Counted from the first letter of the stretch, positions 20,301 to 33,379 are shown. The stretch: DNA of 64,000 nucleotides from Isoetes taiwanensis (GCA_021234155.1 JAJEKV010000021.1:20199592-20263591), one strand, 5' to 3'. Translations and numbers: made by a program. The notes: generated by a model not told the origin, from the letters alone.

Positions 20301-23300
20301 TTTGTGAGAGGGTGAGCGATATCTAATCGGTCTTCTCGCGTTTCTCCTCATCCGGCATTCTTCTCATAGCAGTATAGTAGCATTGGGCAAATCCTTCCTA
20401 TGCTTCCAGCATCTCCTCCCATCCTGATTCCTTTGCCACACTCTTCTTACGATATCGTTCCTTGGGTTCAACCTTTGGGTCCGCACGATTTGGCCAAATA
20501 TCTCCAAGCAACCTCTTCCTCAGTCATGCGTTTCTATTCTCTTAACTCTTCTTTGGCGGGTATGTCCTCTTTGTCTTGCGTGATATGTTCTTTTTGTTTG
20601 CGTTTATCATGGATTTATCGTAGGTGTTGGATGAAGTGCAATCTATTTGAGGATGAAGTGCAATTGATCTGATGATTATATAAGGGTTGAAATCTGTGTT
20701 GATTACGAGTTGATGATTTTGTGATGATTATGATACTATATTACTTGTTGAATTGATGCTTATGGTAGAGGTAATGTGCCTGGACAGGCCCTTACGCAGG
20801 GTAAGAGCCTGGCTTGGTGCCCAGAATGATAGACACGTTGTAAAAAACAATAAATAAAAGTCAGCCGGACCCACTGGTTAACACACCCCACATTACTTGA
20901 TGTAATATAGGCCTGAAATTCACTGAAATTTCCTGCCACCTCTCATTATGTGATGATAGCGAGATAGAGTGGTTGGTTATGACTATATTAGCATTGTGTT
21001 AATTTGAAATTTTGTGCAATATGGGTTTGGGATCGATGTTTGGCTAATTGTGAAAGTTTTTTCTTTTCGTGTTCGTATATTTGGATTCAGATTGGATGCT
21101 CTTCCTTGTGACATAAGCCATAGATTCAATCATCATTTGCGGTTTTAATCTCTCTCTGAGATCGCGGGCGTTGGTGATAGCAGTAAGCTATGGAAGCAAG
21201 CAGATCCGCTTTTTGTGGCGCAAGTCCCAGGCAGGGCATGCGAATAGGCATGGCCTCAGCTCATTCTGCTCAAACATTTTGCTCACAGATTTATTTGCTC
21301 ACAAATTCTTGCCCCAAACTTGGCCATTCCTCTTTCCTCGACATTTCACCATCAAAATTTATGTACAGGGCTTCTGCTATGATAATGTTTGCATAGATGA
21401 GCATTGGAGATCGCCATTGCTCTCAGATTGGTTAGATCTACAGGCATTGAGGGAGAGCTGCCAGTGGGGACCCATTTATTTTTCTTGTTTCTAGACTTCA
21501 ATTTTGATGGGGTTTTCATCACATCATCTTGTTGGGCTGGCATTGTACCGGTTTTTGCAGGGAAGAATTGGTGTAGTTCTATGGCCAGCCCTAAATAACA
21601 ATCTGGAGATCGTTGCTGAGACATCGATTTGGCTATGGGTCCTGGGTTCTCTTTTTTAGCCTCTCATTTATTTTTGCACCAATGGGCTTTGTTAACCCAA
21701 CAATGTTGGCATCCCCTTTTTAGAGGTGCTCACCTTTTAAGATGGGCCATACATCCTATTGTTTAAATTTGGTTTTTCCGGTGTCCCGAAAACTTTTTAG
21801 AATTTTTCTCTAATTTGATTTCCAAAGGTTTCGACGGTTTTGGCCGCCGGGAAAAGATTCCGGTTCTCCAAAAATCGGGCATTTCGGTTGTACTATGATT
21901 TCAAAATCGACATTTTTTTGGTGACATGGCATATTGGAGGGTTGGGAAACATTGATAGCATCGGAATGCTACAGTGCCGTGGTCGAGAGCTGGGATCGGG
22001 CTGTTGCTTCCTTGCTTTGCTGGCGTAGATGATGAGCAATAAAGCAGATGCTTAGCGAACCGGTTATTGCTTTCCTGGCATCGAGCTTTAGAAGTTCGGT
22101 ATTGCTCCCGTTGTTGTTATTTATTTCTCTGGGTTTTGCTTGGCATCCTCTCAGGAGGCCGTTAATTAGATTGGAGATTCAGAGGTTAGGTTTATGCTGC
22201 ATAGTAGGTCGTTAATCGGATTGGAGATTCAGAGTTCAACCTGGTGATTAAAAGAAATCCAGTGCTTCTGGACATGAATTGCAAGAGGTGAGCATGATTT
22301 TGTATTTATGGCTTATGAATTCTATAATCAAAGTTCACTGACCTCATATCTATAAGTCGATTCATCCAAATAGATTTTCCTTCAACTGATTTGTGCCGCT
22401 AGAAATAGCCGAGTAAGTCTTCCATACAGGCCAGCAATTCGAAGCACATTTCTCCGGAAATAATTTTTATGCTTGGATTGTTTCCTTTCTAAACTCTTTG
22501 ATAGTACAAAGCAGGTAAATTATGTGAGGAGGAGTAGATTTTCTCTTGGGTCGTTTCCTTCCTGAACTCTTTGACAGCACAAAGGGCTTCTCTTTGCATT
22601 CGCATAACTATATGGGATGTTGTTGCATAAATTTTTAGAGCACTCATCAGACCATCCATGAAATTGCATGCATGTAAGGCCATGTGCATTTCATTGTGAA
22701 GATACGCTACCATGATTATAGCAGCTGTGATCTTTTTAACTGAATGCCAAATAGGATGAGCCCTAATTTGATCATCACAAATGTAATTTTTTCTAATGTT
22801 TGGAGGTCCACCAGTGGCTTTGGCTGAACACAATATTTGCATGACAAAGGAAAATTACAAGTGAGAGTTTGTGCTAAATTTAGATTGTTCTTTGATTGAT
22901 GTTTGATTAAACATGAATAGTTTTCAGGTTTTAAATGCATGCTGCAGCTCTAATTTTCAGGTTCACACATGGTTCCTCTTTAAAGTACCATGTCAGTAAC
23001 AAGTAAGTCAGCACATTCATTTGAATAATTTCATTTTGAGGAAGGAATGTCTGTATCAAATATGTTGCACTCAGAATTGCTTGCTCTCAATATTATCATT
23101 CAGTGATTGAAAACTCTTTATCTGGAAGGTGGAAACACTCAAGAGCCTTTTTACTCTTCGAGCAGGTTACTTCTTCTTCTTGGTTGTTTTATTTATTGGT
23201 CAATTGTTTTTGTTTCTTATGAATTTCTATACTGGAATATGTTTACTTTGAGAGGAAAACGATTCTGCCAAAGTGGCAATGGCATGCGGAAGAATTTTGC

Positions 23301-23430
23301 AGACTGTCATGGCATGGATGACTCTTTCTTACATGGATTAGAAAGCTTGCTTTGGGGACAGTCAATTCTAAGGTCCTGACCCAAGCTTTTGCATTTACTT
23401 TTCAGATTTGCAATGAATGTTCACAAATAG
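20301..23430. other. anonymous region, no recognised gene
   Basis: T-rich, intron- or UTR-like DNA with scattered short frames on both strands (for example 21171-21494 plus and 22489-22842 minus). The minus-strand frame at 22489-22842 has plausible helix-forming composition (IYATTSHIVMRMQREALCAV) but no recognisable domain. I see no repeat ends or RNA genes. Confidence 0.3.
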
Positions 23431-23645
23431 GTGTATATCCAGCTATTTTTACTCGAAAAGCTACCATTATATTTCTGTCTGAATCCCACTATTCGTGGAT
23501 TACGTTATAAATTATCCAAACCCAAATAGATTGCGATAGGTGGATGTCCGTTATCTTTGCTCAAAAAGCTGGCATTGCATTTTTGCCCCAGTTGCACCAA
23601 TTTTGAATTACGCTGTAAATGCTCCAAGCCAAATAGATTGAGTGC
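23431..23645 (-). pseudogene. two decayed ankyrin-like repeats
   Basis: An imperfect tandem duplication of about 107 bp reads on the minus strand in one frame as two related units of about 35 residues. SKDNGHPPIAIYLGLDNL and SSKNSWIYTYL resemble the ankyrin pattern (D/N-x-G-x-TPLHxAA-xGH). One stop lies between them. Exons before and after could not be identified. Alternatively it is a coincidental tandem duplication. Confidence 0.35.
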
Positions 23646-25809
23646 ATTCAGTACCAAGATATAAGTCATTGCAATAAGGAAGAGTTAGCATTCCTCTGCC
23701 ATAGCTAAGAAATGTGAGCTGCAGCATTCATCACGATTCTCCATATTTGTCATCTAAGAAGAATGCTTATGTAATACTGTGAAAAATTAGCTAATACTTA
23801 ATAATTATACCTAATACTTATACTTAATACTTAATAATAATTAGCTAATAATAATTTGTGTTGAATTTTATCGCAGGAAAATGGATGCTTGATGACAATA
23901 TGGCATCTGGTGAGTGGATTGTTCCCCCTGGACTGTATATCTGCATGTCATTTTCTACTTTTAAATTTACATGATCTATTATGTGCTAACTCACCTCTTA
24001 TTTCACGCTAGCAGCAACAACACTAGCAACAACAATAGTGTACTTGCATGCAAAACCCATTAATTAGATAATTCTTAGATTATATTTCATTTACAATTCC
24101 ATTGTTTTTGTAGTAAATAACTAACATCTTCTTGAATTGTTATCACTTTCAAATAGGCAAATTGAAGTGGCACTCATTCCCGATAAAGGAAGGACTTGGC
24201 GCAGGTCGCATCATGTGTGTTATCATTATGAGTTTTAAGGTTCTGTTTGGAGCTCTGTTGCATCACAGCAAGTATTATATGCTTTGCCACTTTGTGTTCA
24301 TGTTTTTTTCAAGGTTAGAGAGTATTTACAGGGTACTTCTGAGCACAGATCCCAGAACTTTTGTTCCCTCCAGGTATGTGCCCAAATTTAACTTCCTCTC
24401 TGAACTTTTGAGCATACATTCCTGGACTTCTATTTCCTCCAGTCATGTGGCTAATTACAACGTTGTCTGTTGGAGTTATCTGCCATGCCCTTTATACCAT
24501 CTTCTCCATCTAGCTGAGATACCGGACATCATAATGCAGCAACATGAATAACCATAATATTATTTCCCCTTAGTCTTAGAGATCTTTCATGGATTTCCGC
24601 CTCAAACTATCCTAGACATGTCCTTTTCATTTTGCTCATTCTAATTAGTATGTGTTTGAACATGTTGCTATTAATACAATGACCTCTGGGGACAAATGCT
24701 CCATGATGGTAGCTCAGATGGAACATTAAAGCATAACGGCAGTGGAGGTTTATCTCTATGTAAGATTAATGCTATTCTCATTTTGCATTTCAAGCTTTGC
24801 AAGAGCTCAACCTTGCTATCAGTCAAGCGGGTAAAGTTTATCTTTATGTAAGATTAATGCTATTCTTATTTTTCATTTCAAGCTTCTCACACCTGCAGGT
24901 TATCATATGGCCACCTTGACAGTTCATCTATTGACCTAAAGACTTCTTACACTGCACCTTGGTGGAGGATATTGTGGAGCCTTTTCTAGCCCAATCTAGA
25001 AGTCCCCCTATGCAAATTACAATCACAAACCTCATGCTTTTGAAAGCCCCTACTACAGGAAAACCAACTCTGCAACCCTGATGAGAGGCGCAAGGTAATT
25101 ATTAGTTGTTTTTCTGTAATATTGTGCTGCCTGAAGTAACCAGTCTGATATATGCTGTTTATATCCTTCATAGAAATACGCCACCATATAGCAGTTGACA
25201 CCTTAATTAAATCATTCAAGATGGATGAGAAATGATGCAAACATACACCATCTGAACATTCTTGCATGCTTTGTATCATCCTAAACATAAAATGAAAGTA
25301 CCAGTCAATTGTGGATCCTAAACTCATGGTGATAAACTAAGTTGTATTTGCTATTTGCAGAAAAGAGCCACCATACTCTATTGTGCTATCGTATCGTATT
25401 GTGCATATCTGTTGCATTTTTTGTGTTTTCTACCAGACTTTCTCTGTGCAACTTTGGAGCCATTCACATCTAATACGAATATCTTGAGCTTTCTTCGGTA
25501 TCTTTAAACACGTTGTTTAATATTATACGTTGTATTTGCCGCTACATCATGTAAGGTGCCCCCAAATGTCAAGTACTGTCTATACAATCCAGTATGTGCA
25601 GGATCGTGGTTGATACGACTATAATGTATTGTTGAATAACAATATGACTCTTTAAACCAGTTGAAATTCTAGACGCAAGATTACCAAGCAATTTCACTAT
25701 ATATCTCGCGTTTGTATTTCATCAAAATCCTATGACAAAAATACGCTAGGAAAGCCACAATATTACTTGATTACTTGATGAATGTATGATCCATTTATAA
25801 TATTTATGT
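23646..25809. other. anonymous region with small repeats
   Basis: Includes an AT-rich (TAATACT)n-like tract at 23775-23850 and a 50-bp direct duplication (24748-24797 and 24836-24885, period 88, few mismatches). A 113-codon minus-strand frame at 24986-25327 is unrecognised. No RNA gene or element ends are seen. Confidence 0.35.
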
Positions 25810-27579
25810 ATGCAGCTGCTTTTCCTAGATTGGCAAATAAACAGAGCAGTGCTGATTCATAAAGCAGGAAGTGAGACCGATCCAGGAAACTACCGAATGA
25901 TAATGGTAAGCAGTATTTTCTCTAAGCTTTTTGCATCGATTTTTGAACAGAAACTAAGTTTGTGGGCCGAGATCCATGGAGTTAGAGCAAAGGGCCAAGC
26001 AGGGTTCAGATCTAAAAAGTCTACCATAGACCATCTTGTTACTCTCCGAGCAGCCATAGACTCTATTAAAAAAACGAAGAAACCTTTGTTTGCATTGTTT
26101 GTAGACCTAACCAAGGCTTTTGACATGGTTAGGAGAGGCAATTTATGGGAAAGAATGGAGCACATAGGGATCCCGCTGACCATGAGAAATGCAGTTGCTT
26201 GCTTGTATGAGAAGGTCCTCATTCGGCTGTCTTCTCCCTTAGTGGAGGAATGCAAAGAGTTTATACATAGTAATGTTGGGGTTAAACAGGTGTCCGGCCG
26301 TCCCCAACTCTATTCGCATCTTCATTGATGAACCGAATCGATCACACAAAAAGGCTACGGCATAGGGACAATAGTAGGAGGCTATGCTCATATCGCCTCC
26401 CGATGCGCACGATATAGTGCTATTATCAAGAAGCAAAAAGGGGCTACAGAAACATTTAGATGTGTTAGAGGCATTTTGTGACAGGATGCAAATGAGCGTA
26501 AACTTAAAGAAAACCAAGATCATAGTATTTGGTACAAAGGCGAATGATTTTATCTTCACAAACAAGGGAGAAAAAAGTAGATTTGACAACACAATACAAA
26601 TTCTTGGGCTGTTGGTAGACCAAAATTATAAGTGGAACAAGACAGTAGAACAAAGAGCAGATGCTGGTTTGAAAGCCTTGTTTTCCATGCAAAGGAGATG
26701 CAAGAAAGCGGTTATTGTAGATTTTGGACGTAAAAAAATGCTATACAAGACGCTTGTTCAAGTGGTTGTATTATATGGTTGTGAAGTGTGGGGGTCTGGC
26801 TTATCTCGGGATATGTGGAAAAGGATTGAGAAAATCCAAAAGAAATTCTTGATGACAGAGTTAGGAGTTAAACTCCAAATGCCTTATGAGATGCTCTTAA
26901 GTGAAACAGGTCTGATCCCACTATCCCACTGGAAGGGGGGCAATATGCCATTTCTTGCATTATTACAGTAAAGTCTGGAACATGGATGAAGACGCGTACC
27001 CATCTTTAGCAATAAAGGAAAGTGCGTAAAGGGGATGGCTAATGGAAGCAAAAAAATGGTCGGGTCGGTTGGGGATGAATTTAGATTGTATGCCGTGTGA
27101 TAAAGATACAATTAGAGAATGGGTAAAGACCAACCTTAGACATAAAAAGCGCGGACAAAGGCGTGTGTTAAGATGCAAAACTACAAGGACCAGATGAACC
27201 CGTGATTAAGACCCGCGCCATATCTACTGAGGGGCTTTCAATGCATAAAAGACATGCGATCTCTAGAATGAGACTTAGTTCACATCACCTCGGGATTGAG
27301 GTGGGAAGATGGGGTGATTTTGATCGAAGCAAAAGGCTTTGTAAAGTCTGTAACTCAGGAGATATAGAAGACGAAACACATTTCCTCCTTGATTGTCCCG
27401 CATACCAGGGGCTAAGGAATAGGTTGAGCATTAATGCGAAATCACTTTGTGAGTTCTTTGCACAAACAGGCAACGTAATTGGAAGGTTTATATTGGAAGC
27501 ACAAGAGATAAGAGGGGTCTCAATAAGAAACTATAAACACTTACTTCAAGAATTTGAAGAAGATGACAGAGAAGAGTAG
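25810..27579 (+). pseudogene. LINE reverse transcriptase and C-terminal CCHC domain
   Basis: RT landmarks in order: NRAVLIHKAGSETDPGNYR, AKGQAGFRSKKSTIDHL, motif A FALFVDLTKAFDMV, GVKQ (followed by a break), PPDAHDIVLLS where YADD is expected, and VNLKKTKIIVFG. The thumb continues LYGCEVWGSGLSRDMWKRI. After frame changes near 26970-27200, the tail has RLSSHHLGIEVGRWGDF and the CCHC finger. The lost YADD aspartate and several frameshifts make it inactive. Confidence 0.9.
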
Positions 27580-27689
27580 GAGAGCAGTAGTAGTGTTTAC
27601 TTTTTATGAATAAACACACAAACTTTTGATGTAAATATTTGGTGTTTGCAACATCTAATAGACCTGATGGTCTCATAGATGGAAAAATA

Positions 27690-27730
27690 AAACTCTCTCT
27701 CTCTGTGTGTGTGTGTGTGTGTGTGTGTGT
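27690..27730 (+). repeat. (CT)n(GT)n microsatellite at LINE 3' end
   Basis: A pure CT run followed by a pure GT run ends the LINE. Two related LINEs in this window also end in CT-rich tracts, so I read this as the element's tail rather than an unrelated microsatellite. Confidence 0.75.
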
Positions 27731-27739
27731 TAACAAGGC

Positions 27740-28935
27740 CCGTTAAGGCAAACAAAAAAAGATATGCTGGATTTTTGTTTTTTTATGCCGAAAAACTTTT
27801 TGGTTTCTCCTCTCTCTTTCTTCATGAGCATAGGTGAGCCAGCTATGGCGGCCGCTTCTCCAGGAATCATTGGATGCATGCCATTCAAACTTGTTTAAGC
27901 CATTCAAACATGCAGATGCAGGTAAGGCGGCTATGGTCGCGCTTCTCTAGAAATCACTGGTTTTGTCAGCTGCTGCTTCCCTGTCGATTCTAATTTACAT
28001 ATATTCTCTGTGTACACATAGTTTTTATGCAAATCCTGTCATCGAGCATCCTTGTTCTCATATGCTCATATGTTTACACAGACTTTTCAGCTCAATCTAC
28101 CCATTTTTGTGCCCATATTTTTCATGAACAAATTAAGTTCTGTAAAGAACCATAGGATATGTGCTTTCCAAAGCTCGAACAAGCTCCCAAAGATAGAATA
28201 TTAAGGGATTTTGGCTCGCATGCAGGTTTCATGGCGGCTATAGCAGATGCATATATCTATTCTCGATCCCAGCTGAGCCTTTGAGTCCAAGCTTCAACTG
28301 TTTAGTAGATGGAAAAAAAGCCATGATAGCACTTTCATTTCTCTGGGATCTTCGAATTTGTGCAGACTTAGGCTCTGCGTATGGCTTCCCCTGTAAGAAT
28401 TTCTTCCCCTGTAAGAATTTCTGTTCCCCTTACAGAGGTTTGACCTCAAACTCTGTTGCCCAGATCTTACCGAGTAAAATTGTTTTGCATTCATTCATAA
28501 AACTAAAAAGACATTAGTTTTATATGTTTTGCAGGGTTATAATATCAGAGGAAACACAGTTTTGATCAAACACTGAAGCTTTTAGATCATTTAGACTTAT
28601 TACAGCAGATAATTTATGCCGTTCACGGTTTATAAAAGGGGTTTTTTTTGCACGATTTTGCAGGATAGAGACATTTACCGAAATGCGTTTTAAATGCCAG
28701 CCAGATTAAAATCATATATCAAGGAACCTGTTTGAATGATAGCACAAAAATAGTTCAGAAATAAGATAGAAAAAGCTGAACGATCAGAGGCAAATAGTTT
28801 CATGCCCGAAATGCTATCTTGTTTCTCATCCTCTATTAATTTCACCGCAACCAAAAGCTCGCCAAAGCTCAAAGTTCACACCTCGAAGCTCGAACCATGA
28901 ATAGTCATAAGCTCGAAGTAGGACGCATAAACTTC
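27740..28935. other. anonymous region with small duplications
   Basis: A 33-bp unit (GGCGGCCGCTTCTCCAGG and similar) occurs at about 27845 and again, diverged, at 27930, and a 20-bp unit CCCCTGTAAGAATTTCT is tandemly repeated near 28390-28425. No gene is recognised. Confidence 0.35.
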
Positions 28936-29117
28936 TGACGGGACCGAAAATCTTTTTTGGGAGGTTTTCCCTTAACAGCCAATAAACAATGAAAACGCCC
29001 CTAACAATAGTTAGGGGCAATTTGTCTCTCGGGGGGAGAGTCATTGACGGGACCGAAAATCTTTTTTGGGAGGCTTTCCCTTAACAGCCAATAAACAATG
29101 AAAACGCCCCTAACAAT
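28936..29117 (+). repeat. 73-bp tandem duplication, period 109
   Basis: 28936-29008 and 29045-29117 are identical except for one base. The spacer adds TTAGGGGC, which forms a hairpin with GCCCCTAA at the end of copy 1 only. The near identity indicates a recent duplication. Confidence 0.85.
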
Positions 29118-29464
29118 TCGGCTTGATGGACTCTTCTTGTCCATTAGACATAACATGAATTAAGAATACAATGTACCAATAATATTCTATACAAGAATGA
29201 TTAAACATTGCATTCTAAATTAACAAGTGATTGATTCCATAAAAACCCACTAAAGTAGTTTGCAATTTATGTCAGTCTTCCGGTGCTAAAAATATATGAA
29301 CACCAGTTTCAACGATTAAAGCCTGTGCTCTTCTTTAAGGAATTCATTGTTTTAACAAGACTATGCTAAAGTAGCCATCATATCAAGATCAACAATCTTC
29401 AGGCAGCCAAGAATATTTTGGATGCCTTTTCTTTAGCTTTCGTGGTGCTTGCTAACCTGGTCAA
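29118..29464. other. no recognised gene
   Basis: AT-rich anonymous DNA between the 73-bp duplication and the L1 fragment. Confidence 0.3.
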
Positions 29465-31092
29465 GTGCGTTCTACCATGTGGTACTTGGAGGAACCTCCT
29501 CTGCGGTTGAGTCGGTTCCCCCGGCTCTTACGCCACCACACAAACCGCCAAACCGTTAGGGCATACCATTTGGCTTGGACATTAATGCTAGAGCAATTTC
29601 CGCGAGACACTCTGAGAATCTTAAGCAAAGATCCAATTGGTGGAGGGGGAAGTAAACTCACCATGGTCGGTAGGATTCTCGTAGCCAAGTCGCGCTCAGA
29701 AGTACTCATGTTTACGCAATTCTCCCGCATACTTCTTGCTTTAAAGTTGGTTAAGGAGTTGGATGACACCATTCGTGAATTTTGTTTTGGGGAGGAAATG
29801 AGGAGGGGCTACGCTGAAAGGTCGATGGTGGAAGTGTGTGCGGCCCAAAAGAAGTGGGGCTTAGGTATGCTTGATGTGTCATTGCATACGAAGGTTCTCG
29901 TGTCGAAATTCATCTCAAGCGCTTGTTGCGGGAGCAACAATCCCCGTGTTTGGCTCGTTGGCAGCCACTTCGCCACTCTATTGTTGTTAGAGAAGCCGCA
30001 ATTAGGCCAGTTGCCGTGGGCTCTGCTTTTGAGGATTTGCGCCCATTCCTCCTCATGCTTCGCCTTTTCTTAAGGGTCTCCCTCAAGGCCCGGAAGGTGG
30101 TCAAGGTTCTCTTTTTCATTGGACCCTCCTTGGGTGTATGGTAGCCTCATCGCCTTCTCTCCGGTGCCCTTTGATTCGCATTCCTTGGCCTCTTCCCACC
30201 CCTACACTCGTCCGATGGATTGTCGCAGGGTAACATCCATTCGGGATCGGTATTGGGAGGGTCATCCGGCCGCGGGAGTTTTAGGAACGATTTGGCCTTC
30301 ATGGGGGGACATACGGACTTGGGCGAATTGCTAATGCTATTCCATTGCGCTTGTCTTCTCAAGTCAATCGCGTTTGGAAGTCGCATAGTGGACTTTGATG
30401 CATCTCGGTTTGTAGCATCGCTTATGGGCTTCTAGGGATACGCTGCCGCCGGATAAGTGGTCGCTTAAGCTTCCAGGGGGAGTAAGTGGCGCCATGTGGA
30501 AGTGGGCGGAATACATTGCCTCCTCCTAAAATACATACCTTTTTGTGGCGAGATCTTGCAATCAGAGCTCCTCGGGGTGAATGTCCGAGTCCACGTGTTC
30601 AAGCCTCGTGTAGCGGAAACATGCCCTCTATGTGGGAGGCGCCGAGAGACCATTGAGCACCGCTTTGTCCTATGCAATGAGGTAGGGGCGGCTTTGGTCC
30701 AAGTGAGCCCTTGGGTCTTCACTTTAATCGGTCCCGAAGATTGTTTTTGGGAGTCTTTCCTAGCAATTGGCCGGTGGCCAAGCAGCGTTCCATTTATCTG
30801 AGCTTGGCTTCTGTGGTTGATTTGGAAAAGACGGAGAGCGAAGGTCTTTCGAATGCAAAGCTTAGCCCTTTCGGTTGGTTCCGATCTTGAGGCATAAGTT
30901 GTGGCGTGCTTACCAAGTCTCAAGTCCGTCGGGCGCAGCTAAGCGGGGAAATTTGGTCGACATTCCTACAGATTGTGAATCATGATGGGCACTTCATTTC
31001 TTAGCATCACACTTATCATTGTACTTGATCGCATTCTAGTGGCTTAATATATTCTTATATTCTTCAAAAAAAAAAAAAAAAAAAAAAAAAAA
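29465..31092 (+). mobile_element. L1 LINE 3' portion with poly(A)
   Basis: Encodes the post-RT part of L1 ORF2 on the plus strand: GGGSKLTMVGRILVAK, QKKWGLGMLDVSLHTKVLVS, QLPWALLLR, then the zf-RVT finger CPLCGRRRETIEHRFVLC at about 30621. It ends ATTCTTATATTCTTC and a poly(A) tract (31064-31093). Frames change several times. RT and endonuclease are missing (5' truncation). Confidence 0.88.
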
Positions 31093-31132
31093 ACATACTA
31101 GGGTTTAAAACTGTTTTTTTTTATATTGTGGA

Positions 31133-31622
31133 AGACCATTGAGCACCGCTTTGTCCTATGCAATGTGAGGTAGGGGGCAGCTTGGTCCCCGGTGAGAGCC
31201 CTCTTTGGGTCTTCACCGGCAAATCCCGAAGATTACGCTGGGAGTCTTTCCTAGCGGCCGCTGGCCAAGGGCTGCAACCAGGCGTTCCATTTATGCAGAG
31301 CTTGGCTTCTCGTGGTTGATTTGAAAAAGACGGAGAGAGAGTCTTTCTCGCATCTGCTGCTTAGCCCTTTTTATTGGTTCCGATCTTGAGGCATAAGTTG
31401 TGGCAGTTTACCAAGTCTCAAGTCCGTCTAATAGCTTAAAAGCGGGAAATTTGGTCGACATTCCCTACAGATTGTGAATCATGATGGGCACTTCATTTCT
31501 TAGCATCACACTTATCATTGTACTTGATCGCATTCTAGTGGCTTAATATATTCTTATATTCTTCAAAAAAAAAAAAAAAAAATACATAATAGGGTTTAAA
31601 ACTGTTCTTTTTATATTGTGGA
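31133..31622 (+). repeat. tandem duplicate of the L1 3' end plus 40-bp flank
   Basis: Repeats 30647-31132 in the same orientation with an offset of 486, including the poly(A) and about 40 bp of flank (CATACTAGGGTTTAAAACTG). The copy joins directly inside the finger-coding region. It differs by many small insertions and deletions in its first 250 bp but is almost identical in its last 200 bp. It is therefore a post-insertion duplication or an assembly artefact, not a second insertion. Confidence 0.85.
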
Positions 31623-32979
31623 ATACATCGAAAAAAGGTAGCCTTTACTATCAATATGGCTAGCCTTAATGCATTTGTAACGTTGGAGGAGGTAGACTAA
31701 TACAAAGTATTGTACATACATATCCATGGGGATCAAAATCAGCGATCTTTCTTTGTCAAAATACTCGGTTTTCCTGCCTTAGAAGCTGTCTAACAATGCA
31801 TTTACAGCAACTCATTATGGAGAAATTATACCGCCTAAATATTTTCAAAACAGGTTTATGCTCATGAAAAGTCAGACCTTTCCTGATGGACCATTGTCAT
31901 GGAAATATTTCCTTTCGCTGGTCAAGCAATCTTTAGATGAGACTCGAGTTACCTGCAGCCAAAAAAATCAGGCATTAACCTGATAAGTAAGGTGCTAAAT
32001 GATCTCCGCGGCTAGAAAAGACTTCATGTTTGATGTATTCTATGCCTAGAGTCACTATCTATTTTTCAACAAGGTCTGCTGTCCTGTTCATACAATTTAG
32101 CATATGAAAATGATAGTATGCTTATGAAACATTATATGCCCGAAAAACATCAGATAAGCACTAGACCAGATTAATAAATAAGCTGCCTGGGTCTCGTCTT
32201 GCGTATTGAAATACTTCTGCCACAGTATAGTTTTCTCTATTTATGTAGACCCAGCAAATTCTACCAACTTATACTAAAAACAGTACAGTCATTCCGAGTT
32301 CATACATTATTCAATGTTAAATCTAGAAAGTATTAAAGGCATGTTCATAACAGCATGTGTAAAATCAAATTCATAAACGACTTATATCCCATCTTTCTTC
32401 TTTGTAAATGTAAAACAAATAAAAAACCTGATCAACTTGCATGCCCTCCTCGTGTGAAAGCATTTCTAATGGTGTATACAATATACATTCACGACTTTTT
32501 CTTGCCCCTGCTGCAAGGGAATTGTAAGAACTTCCTTTTATAGTCGCCATTTTTGTATAGAAAACTCATATTATGATGTGAGGATGTCTATTTTGTTTAT
32601 GTGTAATTGAATCATGCCAATCCCTTATTGTGGACTCGAGAATCCTAGACTTTCTAGATGCCTATACCATACCCACTTACCTATCTATCTACTTGTCCAT
32701 GCTTGTTGGCTGCCTTCGAAACTGCTTGCTTGCTCATTGGGGTCTCTTTCTCCTTTGCCTTGGTGTGGTCAATTCTTTCCCGGCAGTTGGAGCGCTTTTG
32801 CTTGGTTCCTTGGCATACCGAGATCTTATGAGCACCATTGTCTCCCAAAGTCGATTCAACTTTTGCAGCCCACACTCTTCACAGTGATTTACAGGAAGAG
32901 ATTGACCCAAATTTACATTGATGTTATAGATCCCCTTTAGCCTTGGGTGCAATGATGTGTGGGCTATCAGCGGTGCTAC
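31623..32979. other. anonymous region, no recognised gene
   Basis: AT-rich DNA with short frames only (32614-32940 plus is the longest). A TCTATCTA-type microsatellite trace occurs near 32684. Nothing supports a gene. Confidence 0.3.
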
Positions 32980-33013
32980 TATTGGCACCCTAACTATACA
33001 TTCAAAACCAAAC

Positions 33014-33379
33014 GTATATCGAGTTAGATATACTGCGTATATCAAACTCGATATACAAATATATAGCATATATCGAGTTTGATATACGACGTATATCGAG
33101 TTAGATATACGGCGTATATCGAACTCGATATACGATTTTTTTTTTTTTTTAATTTTCGATTCTGGCCGGCCGAAAAATTCCGTATAATACACAAAATATA
33201 AGCGTCATTTTTATACAATTATACGGCATATATAGCGTATATCGAACTCGATATATGCCATATATGTATATCGCACTCGATATATGCTATATACGTATAA
33301 AAATTTATATACGAGTTTTTATTTTTACAGCCCATGGCCTTTGCCACATTACAAAAGACGTATATCGAGTTAGATATAC
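33014..33379. repeat. left palindrome array (8 modules)
   Basis: Modules start at 33014, 33037, 33068, 33091, 33114, 33237, 33266 and 33360, mostly 23 bp apart in the first cluster. Arms are GTATATC and GATATAC (or GATATAT). The six-base core is GAGTTA, AAACTC, GAGTTT, GAACTC or GCACTC, so the core gives each copy an orientation. A T-run (33138-33151) and a GGCCGGCC box separate the sub-clusters. Confidence 0.85.

Larger units (their letters stand above)
25810..27735 (+). mobile_element. non-L1 LINE, 5'-truncated, microsatellite-tailed
   Basis: A LINE fragment running from mid-RT to the 3' end. Its C-terminus (HHLGIEVGRW, then CKVCNSGDIEDETHFLLDC) differs from the zf-RVT L1 copies here and matches the LINEs at 49585 and 50053. 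Instead of poly(A), it ends with TCTAATAGACCTGATGGTCT, AATAAAA and a (CT)n(GT)n tract (27690-27730). No target duplication was identified. Confidence 0.85.

Noticed and set aside
21171-21494. 107-codon plus-strand frame with His/Trp/Phe-rich peptide
   Set aside because: Two other frames over the same DNA are similarly open and nothing resembles a known family.
33014-33379. CRISPR-like regularly spaced repeat array
   Set aside because: The repeats are palindromic modules only 2-3 bp apart in clusters, with no unique spacers of constant length, in clearly eukaryotic DNA. A transposon subterminal array explains them.
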